Source of the DNA: an uncultured Saprospiraceae bacterium
GTDB taxonomy: Bacteria; Bacteroidota; Bacteroidia; Chitinophagales; Saprospiraceae
Assembly (NCBI GenBank): GCA_937923485.1
Contig: CALDUE010000178.1
Coordinates: forward strand, 1-34,484
Length of the DNA: 34,484 bases
Reading direction: 5' to 3'
This document shows, one piece after another, positions 1 through 8,237 of this stretch. The number at the start of each line of letters is the position of its first letter. Positions within the stretch are counted from its first letter, which is position 1. The position numbers and the translations under genes were made by a program. The notes under the pieces are model-generated. The model ran no database searches. It saw nothing but the letters and a program-made list of their open reading frames with translations, and was not told where the DNA came from.

Positions 1-406
1 CCCTTCCATAACCGCGATAGGCCTTATATCCACCTTCTAGACGAGAGACCTTCAGCCCTGCTTTTTCAAGCAACCATGCTACTGAACTAGAACGCTGACC
101 TCCTCGCCAGCAGTAGATGCCTACTTCACTTGGACGTGCGGAGGTAGCGATCAAACGCTCAGCTTCTTCAATGAGCCAGCGCATTTTCGGACCTACAATT
201 TCGAGACCTTCTAAGAGCGCCTGTTTAGGGTCAACTTGCTTATAGGTCGTACCTACTTTCGCGCGTTCCTCGTCTGTAAAGAGCGGCAAAGACTTAGCGC
301 CAATGATATGCCCTTCCGCATATTCACCTGGCGAGCGCGTATCCAAGATAACCAAGCCTTGGTCCTGTTTTTCTAAAAATTGTTTTGGATCTATTAGTTC
401 AATCAT
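1..406 (-). CDS. mnmH: tRNA 2-selenouridine/geranyl-2-thiouridine synthase, partial (3' end outside window)
   Basis: MnmH (SelU, YbbB) replaces sulfur by selenium at the wobble 2-thiouridine of some tRNAs through a geranylated intermediate. I translated the first 135 residues by hand. They form the N-terminal rhodanese domain: LDTRSPGEYAEGHI at about 21-34 and the catalytic loop CWRGGQRSSS with Cys99, the equivalent of E. coli YbbB Cys97, followed by LEGGYKAYR at about 123-131. The CWRGG loop and the GGYKAYR stretch separate this family from ordinary single-domain sulfurtransferases. The start ATG (406-404) overlaps the glpK stop TGA (405-403) as ATGA, so translation is probably coupled to glpK. 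The C-terminal P-loop domain is not in the window. A simple rhodanese is the alternative but less likely. Confidence 0.88.
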   Translation of the reverse strand, partial: MIELIDPKQFLEKQDQGLVILDTRSPGEYAEGHIIGAKSLPLFTDEERAKVGTTYKQVDPKQALLEGLEIVGPKMRWLIEEAERLIATSARPSEVGIYCWRGGQRSSSVAWLLEKAGLKVSRLEGGYKAYRGYGR

Positions 407-1893
407 TCACTAAACGCCTGACAGGCTTTTACAGCACGTTTCCAACCTTCATAAAGCGTATCAACTTCTTCCGAAGCATTGTGGACCTCAAACGTTTGTG
501 TGGTAAGGTCTAGGCCATTAAGGTCCTTCATCGTCCATAGTCCGACACCCAAGCCTGCAAGAAAAGCCGCCCCCATTGCGGTAGCTTCACCAAAATCACG
601 GCGAACCACTGGACGTTGAATAATGTCTGCCTGAAATTGCATCAGCCAATCATTGGCCGCTGCGCCTCCATCCACTTTTAGGTTGACAAGTTGTAGCCCA
701 CTATCTGCCGCCATAGCATCAATCAGGTCACGCGTTTGATAAGCCAAACTTTCAAGTGTAGCACGCGTAACGTAGCGTTTGTCCGAACCGCGAGTCAATC
801 CAAAAATTGCTCCTCTTGCTTCGCCATCCCAGTAGGGTGCTCCCAAGCCTGCAAAGGCTGGAACAACATAAACGCCACCATTATCCTCTACCGAACTGGC
901 CATTTCTTCCGTCTCGGCCGAATCTTCGAATAGATTCAATCCATCACGCAACCACTGCACTGCGGCACCAGCTACCATAATCGAGCCTTCCAAGGCATAA
1001 TGGCGTTCACCATCGATATTCCAAGCGATCGTGGTCACCAAACCATTGGTACTCGATTGTGCTTTTGTGCCCGTGTGCATGAGCAAGAAACAGCCTGTTC
1101 CGTACGTGTTTTTCGCCTGACCTGCTTCAAAGCATCGCTGTCCAAAAAGTGCAGATTGCTGGTCGCCAGCGATACCTGAGATCGGTACGGCTGCTCCGAA
1201 AAGCTTTTCATCTGTCGTCGCTAATTCACCCGAACTCGCTACGACTTCAGGTAATTCGTTTTGGCGTAAGCTGAACTCTGACAACAACTCATCGGCCCAC
1301 TCACCTTTATGAATATCAAAAACAAGTGTGCGAGAAGCATTCGTTTCGTCCATAATAAACGCTGCTCCTCCAGACAATTTATGCACCAACCACGTATCAA
1401 TTGTTCCGAAGCGCAAATCGCCTGCTTGACGTGCTTCCTTGACGCTGTCCACGTTTTCAAGCATCCACTCCATCTTACTTCCCGAGAAATAAGAATCGAC
1501 GATAAGTCCTGTCTTTGCAGTGAACTCATCTCCACGCTCTTTGCGAAGCCTTGCACACCTTTTTGAAGTACGCTTATCCTGCCATACGATCGCCCGTGTC
1601 AACGCTTCGCCCGTTTTAGCACTAAAGGCCACGCACGTTTCACGCTGATTGGTGATACCGATCGCCGCCACATCAGACATGCTTATACCCGCTTTTTCTA
1701 GCGCCTCATTCATCGTCGCAGACTGTGCTTGCCAAATTTCCTCGGCATCATGCTCCACCCATCCAGGCGTGGGATAATACTGCTGAAACTCTTGCTGGGC
1801 GAGACCAACCAGTTTTGCGGAAGCATCAAAAACGAGCGTTCTACAACTGGTCGTTCCTGCATCGAGGGCTAAAATATACTCAGGTTGCGACAT
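403..1893 (-). CDS. glpK: glycerol kinase
   Basis: Phosphorylates glycerol to sn-glycerol 3-phosphate with ATP in the cytoplasm, feeding glycolysis and phospholipid synthesis. The 496-residue protein is the normal family length. Visible FGGY-kinase motifs are DAGTTSCRTLVFD near residue 11 (phosphate-binding loop), WVEHDAEEIW near 45, GITNQRET near 79, IVWQDKRT near 103, and in the C-terminal lobe GLGAPYWDGEARGAIFGLTRG and VDGGAAANDWLMQFQADI. No glpF or glpD lies next to it; the downstream partner is mnmH, with a 4-nt overlap. A short divergent intergenic region (1894-1967) separates it from bshC. A near copy of the iterated 14-mer lies in the gene at 1258-1271 and encodes SLRQN. Confidence 0.97.
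   Translation of the reverse strand: MSQPEYILALDAGTTSCRTLVFDASAKLVGLAQQEFQQYYPTPGWVEHDAEEIWQAQSATMNEALEKAGISMSDVAAIGITNQRETCVAFSAKTGEALTRAIVWQDKRTSKRCARLRKERGDEFTAKTGLIVDSYFSGSKMEWMLENVDSVKEARQAGDLRFGTIDTWLVHKLSGGAAFIMDETNASRTLVFDIHKGEWADELLSEFSLRQNELPEVVASSGELATTDEKLFGAAVPISGIAGDQQSALFGQRCFEAGQAKNTYGTGCFLLMHTGTKAQSSTNGLVTTIAWNIDGERHYALEGSIMVAGAAVQWLRDGLNLFEDSAETEEMASSVEDNGGVYVVPAFAGLGAPYWDGEARGAIFGLTRGSDKRYVTRATLESLAYQTRDLIDAMAADSGLQLVNLKVDGGAAANDWLMQFQADIIQRPVVRRDFGEATAMGAAFLAGLGVGLWTMKDLNGLDLTTQTFEVHNASEEVDTLYEGWKRAVKACQAFSE
1258..1271 (-). repeat. iterated 14-mer, one mismatch
   Basis: Minus-strand GCTTACGCCAAAAC; in glpK it encodes SLRQN. Confidence 0.8.
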
Positions 1894-1967
1894 GTGAACA
1901 GGTTTGAAATTAGACTTGTTGAACTGTAAGCCTTTGTGGTAGGTTGTTGCCGTGAAGCTAACATCTT

Positions 1968-3572
1968 ATGATTCCAACGCCAATTGTTAAAGTCGACTAT
2001 CTGAGTTTTCGCGAAAGCGGACAATTTTCTGCACGCGACACCGCCTATGCAGAGCAGGATTCGGCTTTAGAGCCGTTTATGGCGTATTCGCCTAGTCTTT
2101 CAGCTTTCGCCAAAACAATCGAGATGCGCAAAAAGCATCCTATTGACCGCGGAACGCTGATTGAAGTACTCACAGAGCAATACGCAAGCTATGGGGTGAA
2201 GCTTCCAGAAAATGTAAGTGCCCTTTCGGAAAAACACACGTTTTCAATCACCACGGCCCACCAAGCATCCTTGTTTTTAGGTCCGCTGTATTACGTCTAC
2301 AAAATCCTCAGTGCGGTTTCACTTTCCCGACAGTTAAAAGAGGTTTATCCAGACCATGACTTCGTGCCTGTTTTTGTTTTGGGTGCTGAAGATCATGACC
2401 TTGACGAGATTGACCATGTCCGATTGTACGGCAAAAAAATCACCTGGAAAACGCAGCAGACGGGCTCGACTGGAGCAATGTCGCTTTCAGAAATTGGAGC
2501 TGCCCTTCAGCAGGTCACCGAGCAACTCGGTCCAAGCAGTGCCGCAAAAGATTTGAAGGTGCTTCTTGAAAAGTGCTACAAACCTGAGCGCACCTTGGGT
2601 GTAGCGACAGCGCATTTTGTCGCTGAGCTTTTTAAAGATTATGGTGTGGTTGTCGCCAACCTCAACGACCGTCGGTTCAAGCAAAACTTTTCGTCAATTA
2701 TTGAACGTGAAATTCTTGAGCAAGCGAGTCAAAAGCTTATAGCAGAGGCAGTTTCAGGTTTGGAAGAAGTCGGCTATTCGCAGCAGGCACACGCCCGCGA
2801 TATCAATTTCTTCTATCTCCAACCTGGTCGACGCGATCGCCTTGTCGTGAATGGCGACCGGATTGAAGTATTGGATACGGACATTTCATGGTCTACCGAA
2901 GAAATCAAAGCCGAAGTAGCGAGTCACCCCGAGCGTTTCAGTCCGAACGTGGTGATGCGTCCCTTATTGCAAGAGACCGCCCTACCCAACCTCGCCTATG
3001 TAGGTGGTGGAGGCGAGCTAGCGTATTGGCTTGAACGCAAAGCGCAGTTTGCGGAATTTGGGGTTCCATATCCTGTACTCGTCCGTCGCGACAGTGCTTG
3101 GTGGATCAATCAGAAGCAAGCGAAGCGTATGGAAAAGCTGGGCGTCACCAAGCTCGATTTGCTAGGCGACGAGCATCAAATGCTAAAGCGCTACGTAACA
3201 TCCAATAACGACGACGACCTCGATTTCTCTGAAGAATTAGCAACACTTGATGCCTTATTCAAAAATCTCGCTGCCCGCGCCGAAGCAGTTGATCCAACGC
3301 TAGGTCCGCGCGCACTGGCGCATGGTGCGCTAGCTGACAAGCAGGTCACGAAGTTGCAAAAGCGCTTGGTCCGCACCTTAAAAAAGCAGCAATCTGAGTC
3401 TGTCGATCAAATCGTAGCGTTACGTGCTGAGTTACTTCCAGGTGGTGGTTTGCAAGAACGCAAGGACAGTTTCATGGAGCAGTACGTGCTCTACGGTTCC
3501 CACTTTTTTGATGTTTTGTTGGAGCATTTTGATCCGCTGGATATGCGGCTTAAGGTGTTTGTGGAGAGCTGA
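1968..3572 (+). CDS. bshC: putative cysteine ligase BshC (bacillithiol biosynthesis)
   Basis: Catalyses, or is proposed to catalyse, the last step of bacillithiol synthesis: adding cysteine to glucosaminyl-malate. Bacillithiol is the low-molecular-weight thiol of Firmicutes and many Bacteroidota. The 534-residue length fits the family. Recognisable blocks are TAHQASLFLGPLYYVYKI at about 96-113 and VPVFVLGAEDHDLDEIDHV at about 133-151 (the family's conserved EDHD), then LPNLAYVGGGGELAYWLERKAQF in the middle and a C-terminal helical or coiled-coil part with LQERKDSFMEQY. bshA and bshB are not in the window. Two copies of the iterated motif lie near the 5' end (2005-2018 and 2103-2116), the second encoding AFAKT. 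Confidence 0.93.
   Translation: MIPTPIVKVDYLSFRESGQFSARDTAYAEQDSALEPFMAYSPSLSAFAKTIEMRKKHPIDRGTLIEVLTEQYASYGVKLPENVSALSEKHTFSITTAHQASLFLGPLYYVYKILSAVSLSRQLKEVYPDHDFVPVFVLGAEDHDLDEIDHVRLYGKKITWKTQQTGSTGAMSLSEIGAALQQVTEQLGPSSAAKDLKVLLEKCYKPERTLGVATAHFVAELFKDYGVVVANLNDRRFKQNFSSIIEREILEQASQKLIAEAVSGLEEVGYSQQAHARDINFFYLQPGRRDRLVVNGDRIEVLDTDISWSTEEIKAEVASHPERFSPNVVMRPLLQETALPNLAYVGGGGELAYWLERKAQFAEFGVPYPVLVRRDSAWWINQKQAKRMEKLGVTKLDLLGDEHQMLKRYVTSNNDDDLDFSEELATLDALFKNLAARAEAVDPTLGPRALAHGALADKQVTKLQKRLVRTLKKQQSESVDQIVALRAELLPGGGLQERKDSFMEQYVLYGSHFFDVLLEHFDPLDMRLKVFVES
2005..2018 (-). repeat. iterated 14-mer, one mismatch
   Basis: Minus-strand GCTTTCGCGAAAAC, antisense in bshC (encodes SFRES on the plus strand). 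Confidence 0.8.
2103..2116 (+). repeat. iterated 14-mer, exact
   Basis: GCTTTCGCCAAAAC, in bshC, encodes AFAKT. Confidence 0.95.
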
Positions 3573-3901
3573 GGTGGATGAAAATTTTAGGCTAAAACAT
3601 TGAGGCCTGCGGCGCGGAGGGAGGCCTGCGGCACTGCGTTTAGGGATGTTCTTAACACATGCGTCCTGATTGTGCGCCTGGCTCTGCGGTCTCTGCCCTC
3701 TGCGAGTCTGCGTAAGCAGGCAACTCTGCGATAAAACCATATAGCGATTTGCGTCTAGTCCCGTGTGTAACACGTGGACCATCGCGCGGAGCGGTGCTTC
3801 GCGATCACAGCTCTCTGCGGTTTTGCGCAAGCAAAAATCTCGACTTTAAAAATTATCAACTGACAATCATCAATTGTCTCACATAGCCTTACCTTCGCTC
3901 C
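3573..3901. other. intergenic region with CTCTGCG and TTGTCAATTG-type repeats
   Basis: I see no convincing gene here. The stretch holds a direct repeat GAGGCCTGCGGC (3602-3613 and 3621-3632), at least four copies of CTCTGCG (3682-3688, 3698-3704, 3724-3730, 3813-3819), and small hairpins such as CTGC-GTAA-GCAG near 3708-3719 and TTTTGC-GCAA-GCAAAA at 3821-3836. An AT-rich piece related to the TTGTCAATTG family follows at about 3849-3878. The base composition differs from the flanking genes. It ends in a -7-like box (3890-3897) just before the next gene. Confidence 0.7.
3890..3897 (+). promoter_or_regulatory. possible -7 box TACCTTCG, 4 nt before ATG
   Basis: One mismatch to the Bacteroidota -7 consensus TAnnTTTG. 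Only four bases separate it from the ATG at 3902, so a transcript would be leaderless or nearly so. No good -33 TTG at normal spacing is visible. Confidence 0.35.
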
Positions 3902-4456
3902 ATGCGCCCAACCATTTTCGCTCTAGTTTCTCTGGTCTTCGTAGGCTTTTTTGCTAGAATGCTACCACACCCACCGAACTTCACTCCGGTGATTGCAATG
4001 GCCCTGCTTGCAGGAGTCTATGCCCGTCCACGCTGGTTGGGCATAGCGATTCCATTTGCTGCGATGTTCATCAGTGACATTGTCATCAATAACACGTTGT
4101 ACGCAGCCTATTATGAAGGCTTCTCCTTCTTTGGCCACTGGGGTGTGTACATTGCAATTGCAGCTGCTGCACTTCTTCCAATCCTTATGAAAGCCACCAA
4201 ATCTTCGAGTTTAGGTGCATTGGCAGGCATCGGAGTTGGGGGTGCTACCCTCTTCTTTCTGGTGAGCAATTTCGCTGATTGGTTGAGCTCAGGCATGTAT
4301 CCCCTCAACCTCGCTGGCCTACTTGCATGCTATGGAGCAGGCGTTCCTTTCTTCATCAACACTTTACTAAGTACACTCCTTTTTGGTGGTATTGGGGTTG
4401 CTGTGATGAAAATGGTAGACGTGAAATTCGGTAAATTACAGCCCGTCAAAGCATAA
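3902..4456 (+). CDS. DUF6580-type membrane protein, possible transporter component
   Basis: A 184-residue integral membrane protein with about five hydrophobic segments. The N-terminus ARMLPHPPNFTPVIAMALLAGVYARPRW, followed by IPFAAMFISDIVINN, is the signature I associate with DUF6580, which is often annotated as a putative transport protein and resembles substrate-binding S components of ECF transporters. The FTP.IAMAL block and the SD after the third hydrophobic segment are the main grounds. The substrate is unknown, and no ECF ATPase is nearby. It stands alone: a hairpin terminator follows at 4477-4519 and a -7-like box lies immediately upstream, so it is probably a single-gene transcript. 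Confidence 0.65.
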   Translation: MRPTIFALVSLVFVGFFARMLPHPPNFTPVIAMALLAGVYARPRWLGIAIPFAAMFISDIVINNTLYAAYYEGFSFFGHWGVYIAIAAAALLPILMKATKSSSLGALAGIGVGGATLFFLVSNFADWLSSGMYPLNLAGLLACYGAGVPFFINTLLSTLLFGGIGVAVMKMVDVKFGKLQPVKA

Positions 4457-4476
4457 CAAAATATCTCAAAATTGTC

Positions 4477-4519
4477 AACGCCCCGATTACATGTAAACCA
4501 TGTGTTCGGGGCGTTTGTC
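4477..4519 (+). terminator. hairpin terminator after the DUF6580 gene
   Basis: Perfect 10-bp stem AACGCCCCGA (4477-4486) / TCGGGGCGTT (4506-4515), with an inner ACATG/CATGT stem. It is followed by a short T-rich tail (TTTGTCTTT), 20 nt after the stop codon. Confidence 0.75.
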
Positions 4520-4578
4520 TTTAGCACAATTGCCTGCGAATTCTTCTTAACTTCGTGGCCCCTTACCAAGTAACTGAA

Positions 4579-5733
4579 ATGACAGAAATAGCAGACGTCC
4601 AAGAGTCATTGGACATGATCCGTACCTCCGCTCGAGATTTTGCCGAAGCGCACATCCGCCCAAATATTATGGAGTGGGATGAGGCCCAGTTTTGGCCAAG
4701 AGAACTGTTTACCAAATTAGGTGAGCAAGGATTTCTAGGCATTCTTGTTCCTGAGAAGTATGGCGGTTCTGCACTCGGCTACCAAGAGTACATCACTGTT
4801 GTTGAAGAGATCTCGAAAGTTGATCCTTCAATCGGACTGAGCGTCGCTGCACACAACTCACTTTGTACCAACCACATTTTGATGTTTGGTAATGAGGAGC
4901 AGAAGCAGAAGTACCTGCCAAAGCTTGCAACAGGAGCACATGTAGGTGCATGGGGTCTTACTGAGCCAAACACGGGTTCAGATGCAGGTCGCATGAAAAC
5001 AGTTGCTGTACGCGATGGTGACCATTACGTCATCAATGGAGCGAAAAGCTGGATTACCCACGGTAAAAGTGGAGAGGTCGCAGTTGTCATCGTGCGAACA
5101 GGCGAGATGCTCGATTCTCACGGCATGACAGCTTTTGTAATCGAGCGCGGAACACCTGGCTTTAAAGCAGGCAAAAAAGAGAATAAACTCGGCATGCGCG
5201 CCTCTGAAACAGCGGAGATGATCTTTGAAGATTGTCGCGTACCTGTTGCCAATCGCCTCGGGGAAGAAGGAGAAGGATTCATCCAAGCGATGAAGATTTT
5301 GGACGGTGGGCGTATTTCCATCGCAGCCCTTTCACTTGGTATTGCAAAAGGAGCATACGAAGCAAGTGTTGCCTACAGTAAGGAGCGCGAGCAATTTGGA
5401 CAGCCGATTTCAAAGTTCCAAGCAATTGCCTTCAAGTTGGCGGATATGCAGACAACGATCCACGCTGCGGAACTGCTTACGCGTCATGCTGGTGGACTAA
5501 AGGATGCTCACCTGCCAATGACTCGTATCGCGGCCATGGCAAAGTACCAAGCCTCTGAGGTTTGTGTCGCTGTCGCTACCGATGCCATTCAAATTTTTGG
5601 TGGCTACGGCTATACCAAAGATTACCCTGTCGAGAAGTTCTTCCGTGACTCAAAGCTCTGTACCATCGGTGAGGGCACGAGTGAGATTCAGAAATTGGTA
5701 ATCTCACGTATGTTGTTGAAGGGGAAAGAGTAG
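4579..5733 (+). CDS. acyl-CoA dehydrogenase
   Basis: FAD-dependent first step of fatty-acid or short-chain acyl-CoA beta-oxidation (alpha,beta-dehydrogenation), passing electrons to ETF. Family signatures: [15 protein letters not shown] (FAD and substrate binding), [27 protein letters not shown], and [21 protein letters not shown] followed by [10 protein letters not shown]. The first Glu of EGTSEIQ aligns with the catalytic base of medium- and short-chain enzymes. I chose ATG 4579 (384 aa) over the in-frame GTG at 4555, because that GTG overlaps a -7-like TAACTTCG (4548-4555) and the family begins near [14 protein letters not shown]. Substrate chain length cannot be read from the sequence; a butyryl-CoA/short-chain type is most likely. 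It ends at a strong bidirectional terminator. Confidence 0.93.
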   Translation: MTEIADVQESLDMIRTSARDFAEAHIRPNIMEWDEAQFWPRELFTKLGEQGFLGILVPEKYGGSALGYQEYITVVEEISKVDPSIGLSVAAHNSLCTNHILMFGNEEQKQKYLPKLATGAHVGAWGLTEPNTGSDAGRMKTVAVRDGDHYVINGAKSWITHGKSGEVAVVIVRTGEMLDSHGMTAFVIERGTPGFKAGKKENKLGMRASETAEMIFEDCRVPVANRLGEEGEGFIQAMKILDGGRISIAALSLGIAKGAYEASVAYSKEREQFGQPISKFQAIAFKLADMQTTIHAAELLTRHAGGLKDAHLPMTRIAAMAKYQASEVCVAVATDAIQIFGGYGYTKDYPVEKFFRDSKLCTIGEGTSEIQKLVISRMLLKGKE

Positions 5734-5786
5734 ATGGGATGTGGGATGTGGGATTCCATAGGAACCGCCTAGCTCACGCATAGATT

Positions 5787-5826
5787 AAAAAGTCCGTGCC
5801 TCAATCGAGGCACAGACTTTTTTTTT
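5787..5826. terminator. bidirectional hairpin terminator
   Basis: Stem GTCCGTGCCTC / GAGGCACAGAC around loop AATC with one C-A mismatch. A-run on the left and a T9 run on the right, so it works both for the acyl-CoA dehydrogenase (plus) and for the FG-GAP gene (minus). Confidence 0.9.
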
Positions 5827-5904
5827 GGTTTAACTGCTATTGTCGATAGTAATAAACACCTTTTTTAGCCTGCCTGAGCGGAGCTCAAATGTACCCGCCT
5901 CCCC

Positions 5905-8142
5905 TTACGGCAAAACAACCAAATGCTGCGTTCCTCGCGATTGACCAGCAGCATCCAACAACAACAGAGAATACACCCCTGGAGCACCTGTGAACCCGAG
6001 TGCCGACCCATCAGCAGTGCCACGGTAGACCAATTGTCCTGTACTCGAGAATACATTCAAGACATCACCTGTTTCTACGCCATCAAAGCGCAAATCACCT
6101 CGGGTTGGATTAGGATAAGCTTTCCAGGTTTTGGCGACAGCTGTACTTGTTGAAGGACGCGTAGTATTTACGATCCCTTCCCTTCGGAATGCTCCCATTC
6201 CACCGCGTTCATTCCCAATTATGGTCAGTTCAGTGCCCTGGGCATCACGGCCAAAGCATGGATCAAGGTCAAAACCAGCATTGGTCTCTACTTCTGCTTC
6301 AAGGGTCGCCGTATCGTTCGCTCCCGATGGAAGATCAGTATACACCAGCATACGACCTTGCCCAGAACCGACGTACAATACCGGCTCACCATTTATTTCA
6401 ATTGCAGCTGGACGTGCAAAAGCAGTCGAGTTAAAACCTGGAATTCGCGTGTCAATAGCCCCATAGAAGTCATCCGTCGAGGTACTAGAAAATTGAGGAT
6501 TGCTAGCTGAGCCTTGATTGAGGTAGAGACTCACACTGCCCCGGTTTAGGCCAACGAGTAGATCTAATAAACCATCTCCATTAACATCAATGACTGCGGG
6601 GGAGGCACCTTGTCCAGGATTAACGCCCATCCACGAAAAGCTAATTGACGGAAAATTAGCTACACCGCCACTACCCCTATTCTCTGCATAATTGATGCCC
6701 TGCAGGCTCGACCCAAGAAGTAGATCTAAATCACCGTCATTGTCCATGTCCTGAAGCAGAGGGTCTAGTCCGAGTAGGTTCGGGCTCAATTGTGCATTGA
6801 GAGCAGTTAGCCAAGATGGAAAGCTCTCCACGTAACCACCTGCCGAATTCGAAGTATATAGCGCTAATTCACTCACACGTGAATCCTGAGCATCTTCATC
6901 GAAAAAGAAATCATTCCCCACAAGAAAATCATCAACACCATCGCCGTTCAAATCACCCATGGTGATGTGAGCACCACTGCCGTGATCAAAAGCCTGATTG
7001 CTAATGAAATCCCTCTGAGCAAGCGAAAGCTGACCTGGAATCTCACCTGACGGCTCGTAGCGCCACAGAACCTCAAAGTTTTGAGAGACATTTTGATTCG
7101 TTGGACTAACGAGATAGGTATTGATTCCGTCTTCATCAAAATCAACGGGATAAGCAGCTGGGAAAAAAGTAATTTGAACAGGAGTCGTACCTCTTGGCCA
7201 ATTGACGTTCGCTTGGGTGAAGAAAGCTGTTCCATTTACAGGCTCGTTGATGAGCTCAGTCATGAAGTCGCTGTTTATATCACCCAGCAAAAGATCTAAA
7301 TCTCCATCTCCATCAAGATCAGTTGCAGTTATGGTTGAACCTGGGTGAATACCTGATCTGTTGTTGACACCGCCTCCTGTCGGAGCGAGGGGCGTCGCAC
7401 AAGTACCTGGCGATGAGGCGAGGTTAATTGTGCCATCGGTAGCACTTTCGAGCACTCCACCATAACAGCTCGAGCGCCTGATGAATTGAAAAAAATCTGC
7501 AGGTTCTGAACCTCCTGTGGCGATGTTCTCATGAAAATACATGAAGGTTCCGCCTGCTTCAAAATTCACGATGTCTAGGTCGCCATCGTTGTCAAAATCT
7601 TCGATCGCAGGAACATCTGAAATGGCATGGTAGACAATTAGCTCTTGCCCGTTGTTGTCGTAAAAAAGCAGGTCGTCTGGCCGGTCGGGAAACAAAACGA
7701 GTTCGAAGTTCAGCCGATTGTTTTGGCGAAAGCCTTTGTATACCTCAATGCTCGATTTACCAGGCACCGAAGAGAAGGTAAAAAGATCTACAACCCCATC
7801 GTTATCAAAATCTCGGGGCGTCGAAAAACTTACAGCGTCTGGCCATCCTTCTGTTAAGGAAGGATCATAAACGAATGGGACATCGGGATTTGAAGTTTGG
7901 TGAAAGCCCAGGTGAACATTGCCAGTTTTATCAAAAATGTACATCTCATTACTGCCATCACCATCGATATCGATGAGGTGTACTTGAGGGCTATTAAGTC
8001 CTCCAGAAGTCAGATAAATCTGATCAATTCCATCTTTCGATAACGAAGGATTATACTGAGTGTCGCGTGTAAGATTGTACTGCCCAAACAGGCTAACAGC
8101 ACCGATACAGATACTAAGCGTGGATAACAATACTCGTTTCAT
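5905..8142 (-). CDS. secreted FG-GAP/VCBS repeat protein with T9SS sorting domain
   Basis: A 745-residue extracellular protein. I start it at the ATG at 8142 because MKRVLLSTLSICIGAVSLFGQ is a clean signal peptide; the upstream 23-codon extension would spoil it. The body carries at least seven calcium-binding type repeats, for example DIDGDGSNEMYIFD, DFDNDGVVDLFTF, DFDNDGDLDIVNF, DLDGDGDLDLLLGD, DLNGDGVDDFLVG, DMDNDGDLDLLLGS and DVNGDGLLDLLVGL, typical of an FG-GAP beta-propeller. The C-terminal ~75 residues (WKAYPNPTRGDLRF ... GVYSLLLLDAAG) form a type A sorting domain for type IX secretion and surface attachment. Function is unknown; such proteins bind ligands or act as adhesins. Iterated-motif copies lie at 7720-7733 and 6128-6141. 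Confidence 0.9.
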   Translation of the reverse strand: MKRVLLSTLSICIGAVSLFGQYNLTRDTQYNPSLSKDGIDQIYLTSGGLNSPQVHLIDIDGDGSNEMYIFDKTGNVHLGFHQTSNPDVPFVYDPSLTEGWPDAVSFSTPRDFDNDGVVDLFTFSSVPGKSSIEVYKGFRQNNRLNFELVLFPDRPDDLLFYDNNGQELIVYHAISDVPAIEDFDNDGDLDIVNFEAGGTFMYFHENIATGGSEPADFFQFIRRSSCYGGVLESATDGTINLASSPGTCATPLAPTGGGVNNRSGIHPGSTITATDLDGDGDLDLLLGDINSDFMTELINEPVNGTAFFTQANVNWPRGTTPVQITFFPAAYPVDFDEDGINTYLVSPTNQNVSQNFEVLWRYEPSGEIPGQLSLAQRDFISNQAFDHGSGAHITMGDLNGDGVDDFLVGNDFFFDEDAQDSRVSELALYTSNSAGGYVESFPSWLTALNAQLSPNLLGLDPLLQDMDNDGDLDLLLGSSLQGINYAENRGSGGVANFPSISFSWMGVNPGQGASPAVIDVNGDGLLDLLVGLNRGSVSLYLNQGSASNPQFSSTSTDDFYGAIDTRIPGFNSTAFARPAAIEINGEPVLYVGSGQGRMLVYTDLPSGANDTATLEAEVETNAGFDLDPCFGRDAQGTELTIIGNERGGMGAFRREGIVNTTRPSTSTAVAKTWKAYPNPTRGDLRFDGVETGDVLNVFSSTGQLVYRGTADGSALGFTGAPGVYSLLLLDAAGQSRGTQHLVVLP
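6128..6141 (-). repeat. iterated 14-mer, one mismatch
   Basis: Minus-strand GCTGTCGCCAAAAC; encodes AVAKT in the FG-GAP protein. Confidence 0.75.
7720..7733 (-). repeat. iterated 14-mer, exact
   Basis: Minus-strand GCTTTCGCCAAAAC; encodes GFRQN in the FG-GAP protein. Confidence 0.95.
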
Positions 8143-8222
8143 AGGCTTTAAAGATGCAAACCAAAGGTTTGATTTCAACATAGAAGTGGATGTTTGGCTT
8201 CCTCGTGACACTCGAACTCTCT

Positions 8223-8230
8223 TACATTCG
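8223..8230 (+). promoter_or_regulatory. possible -7 box TACATTCG, 7 nt before ATG
   Basis: One mismatch to TAnnTTTG, and it ends 7 nt before the chosen nhaC-family start at 8238. It supports that start and suggests a leaderless mRNA. Confidence 0.35.
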
Positions 8231-8237
8231 GGCGCAC

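Noticed and set aside
3432-3830. 132-codon minus-strand open frame
   Set aside because: It overlaps the end of bshC and the CTCTGCG repeat patch and shows no family features; Cys/Arg-rich chance frame.
4555-4578. GTG start 24 nt upstream for the acyl-CoA dehydrogenase
   Set aside because: It overlaps a -7-like TAACTTCG and adds residues not typical of the family; ATG 4579 fits better.
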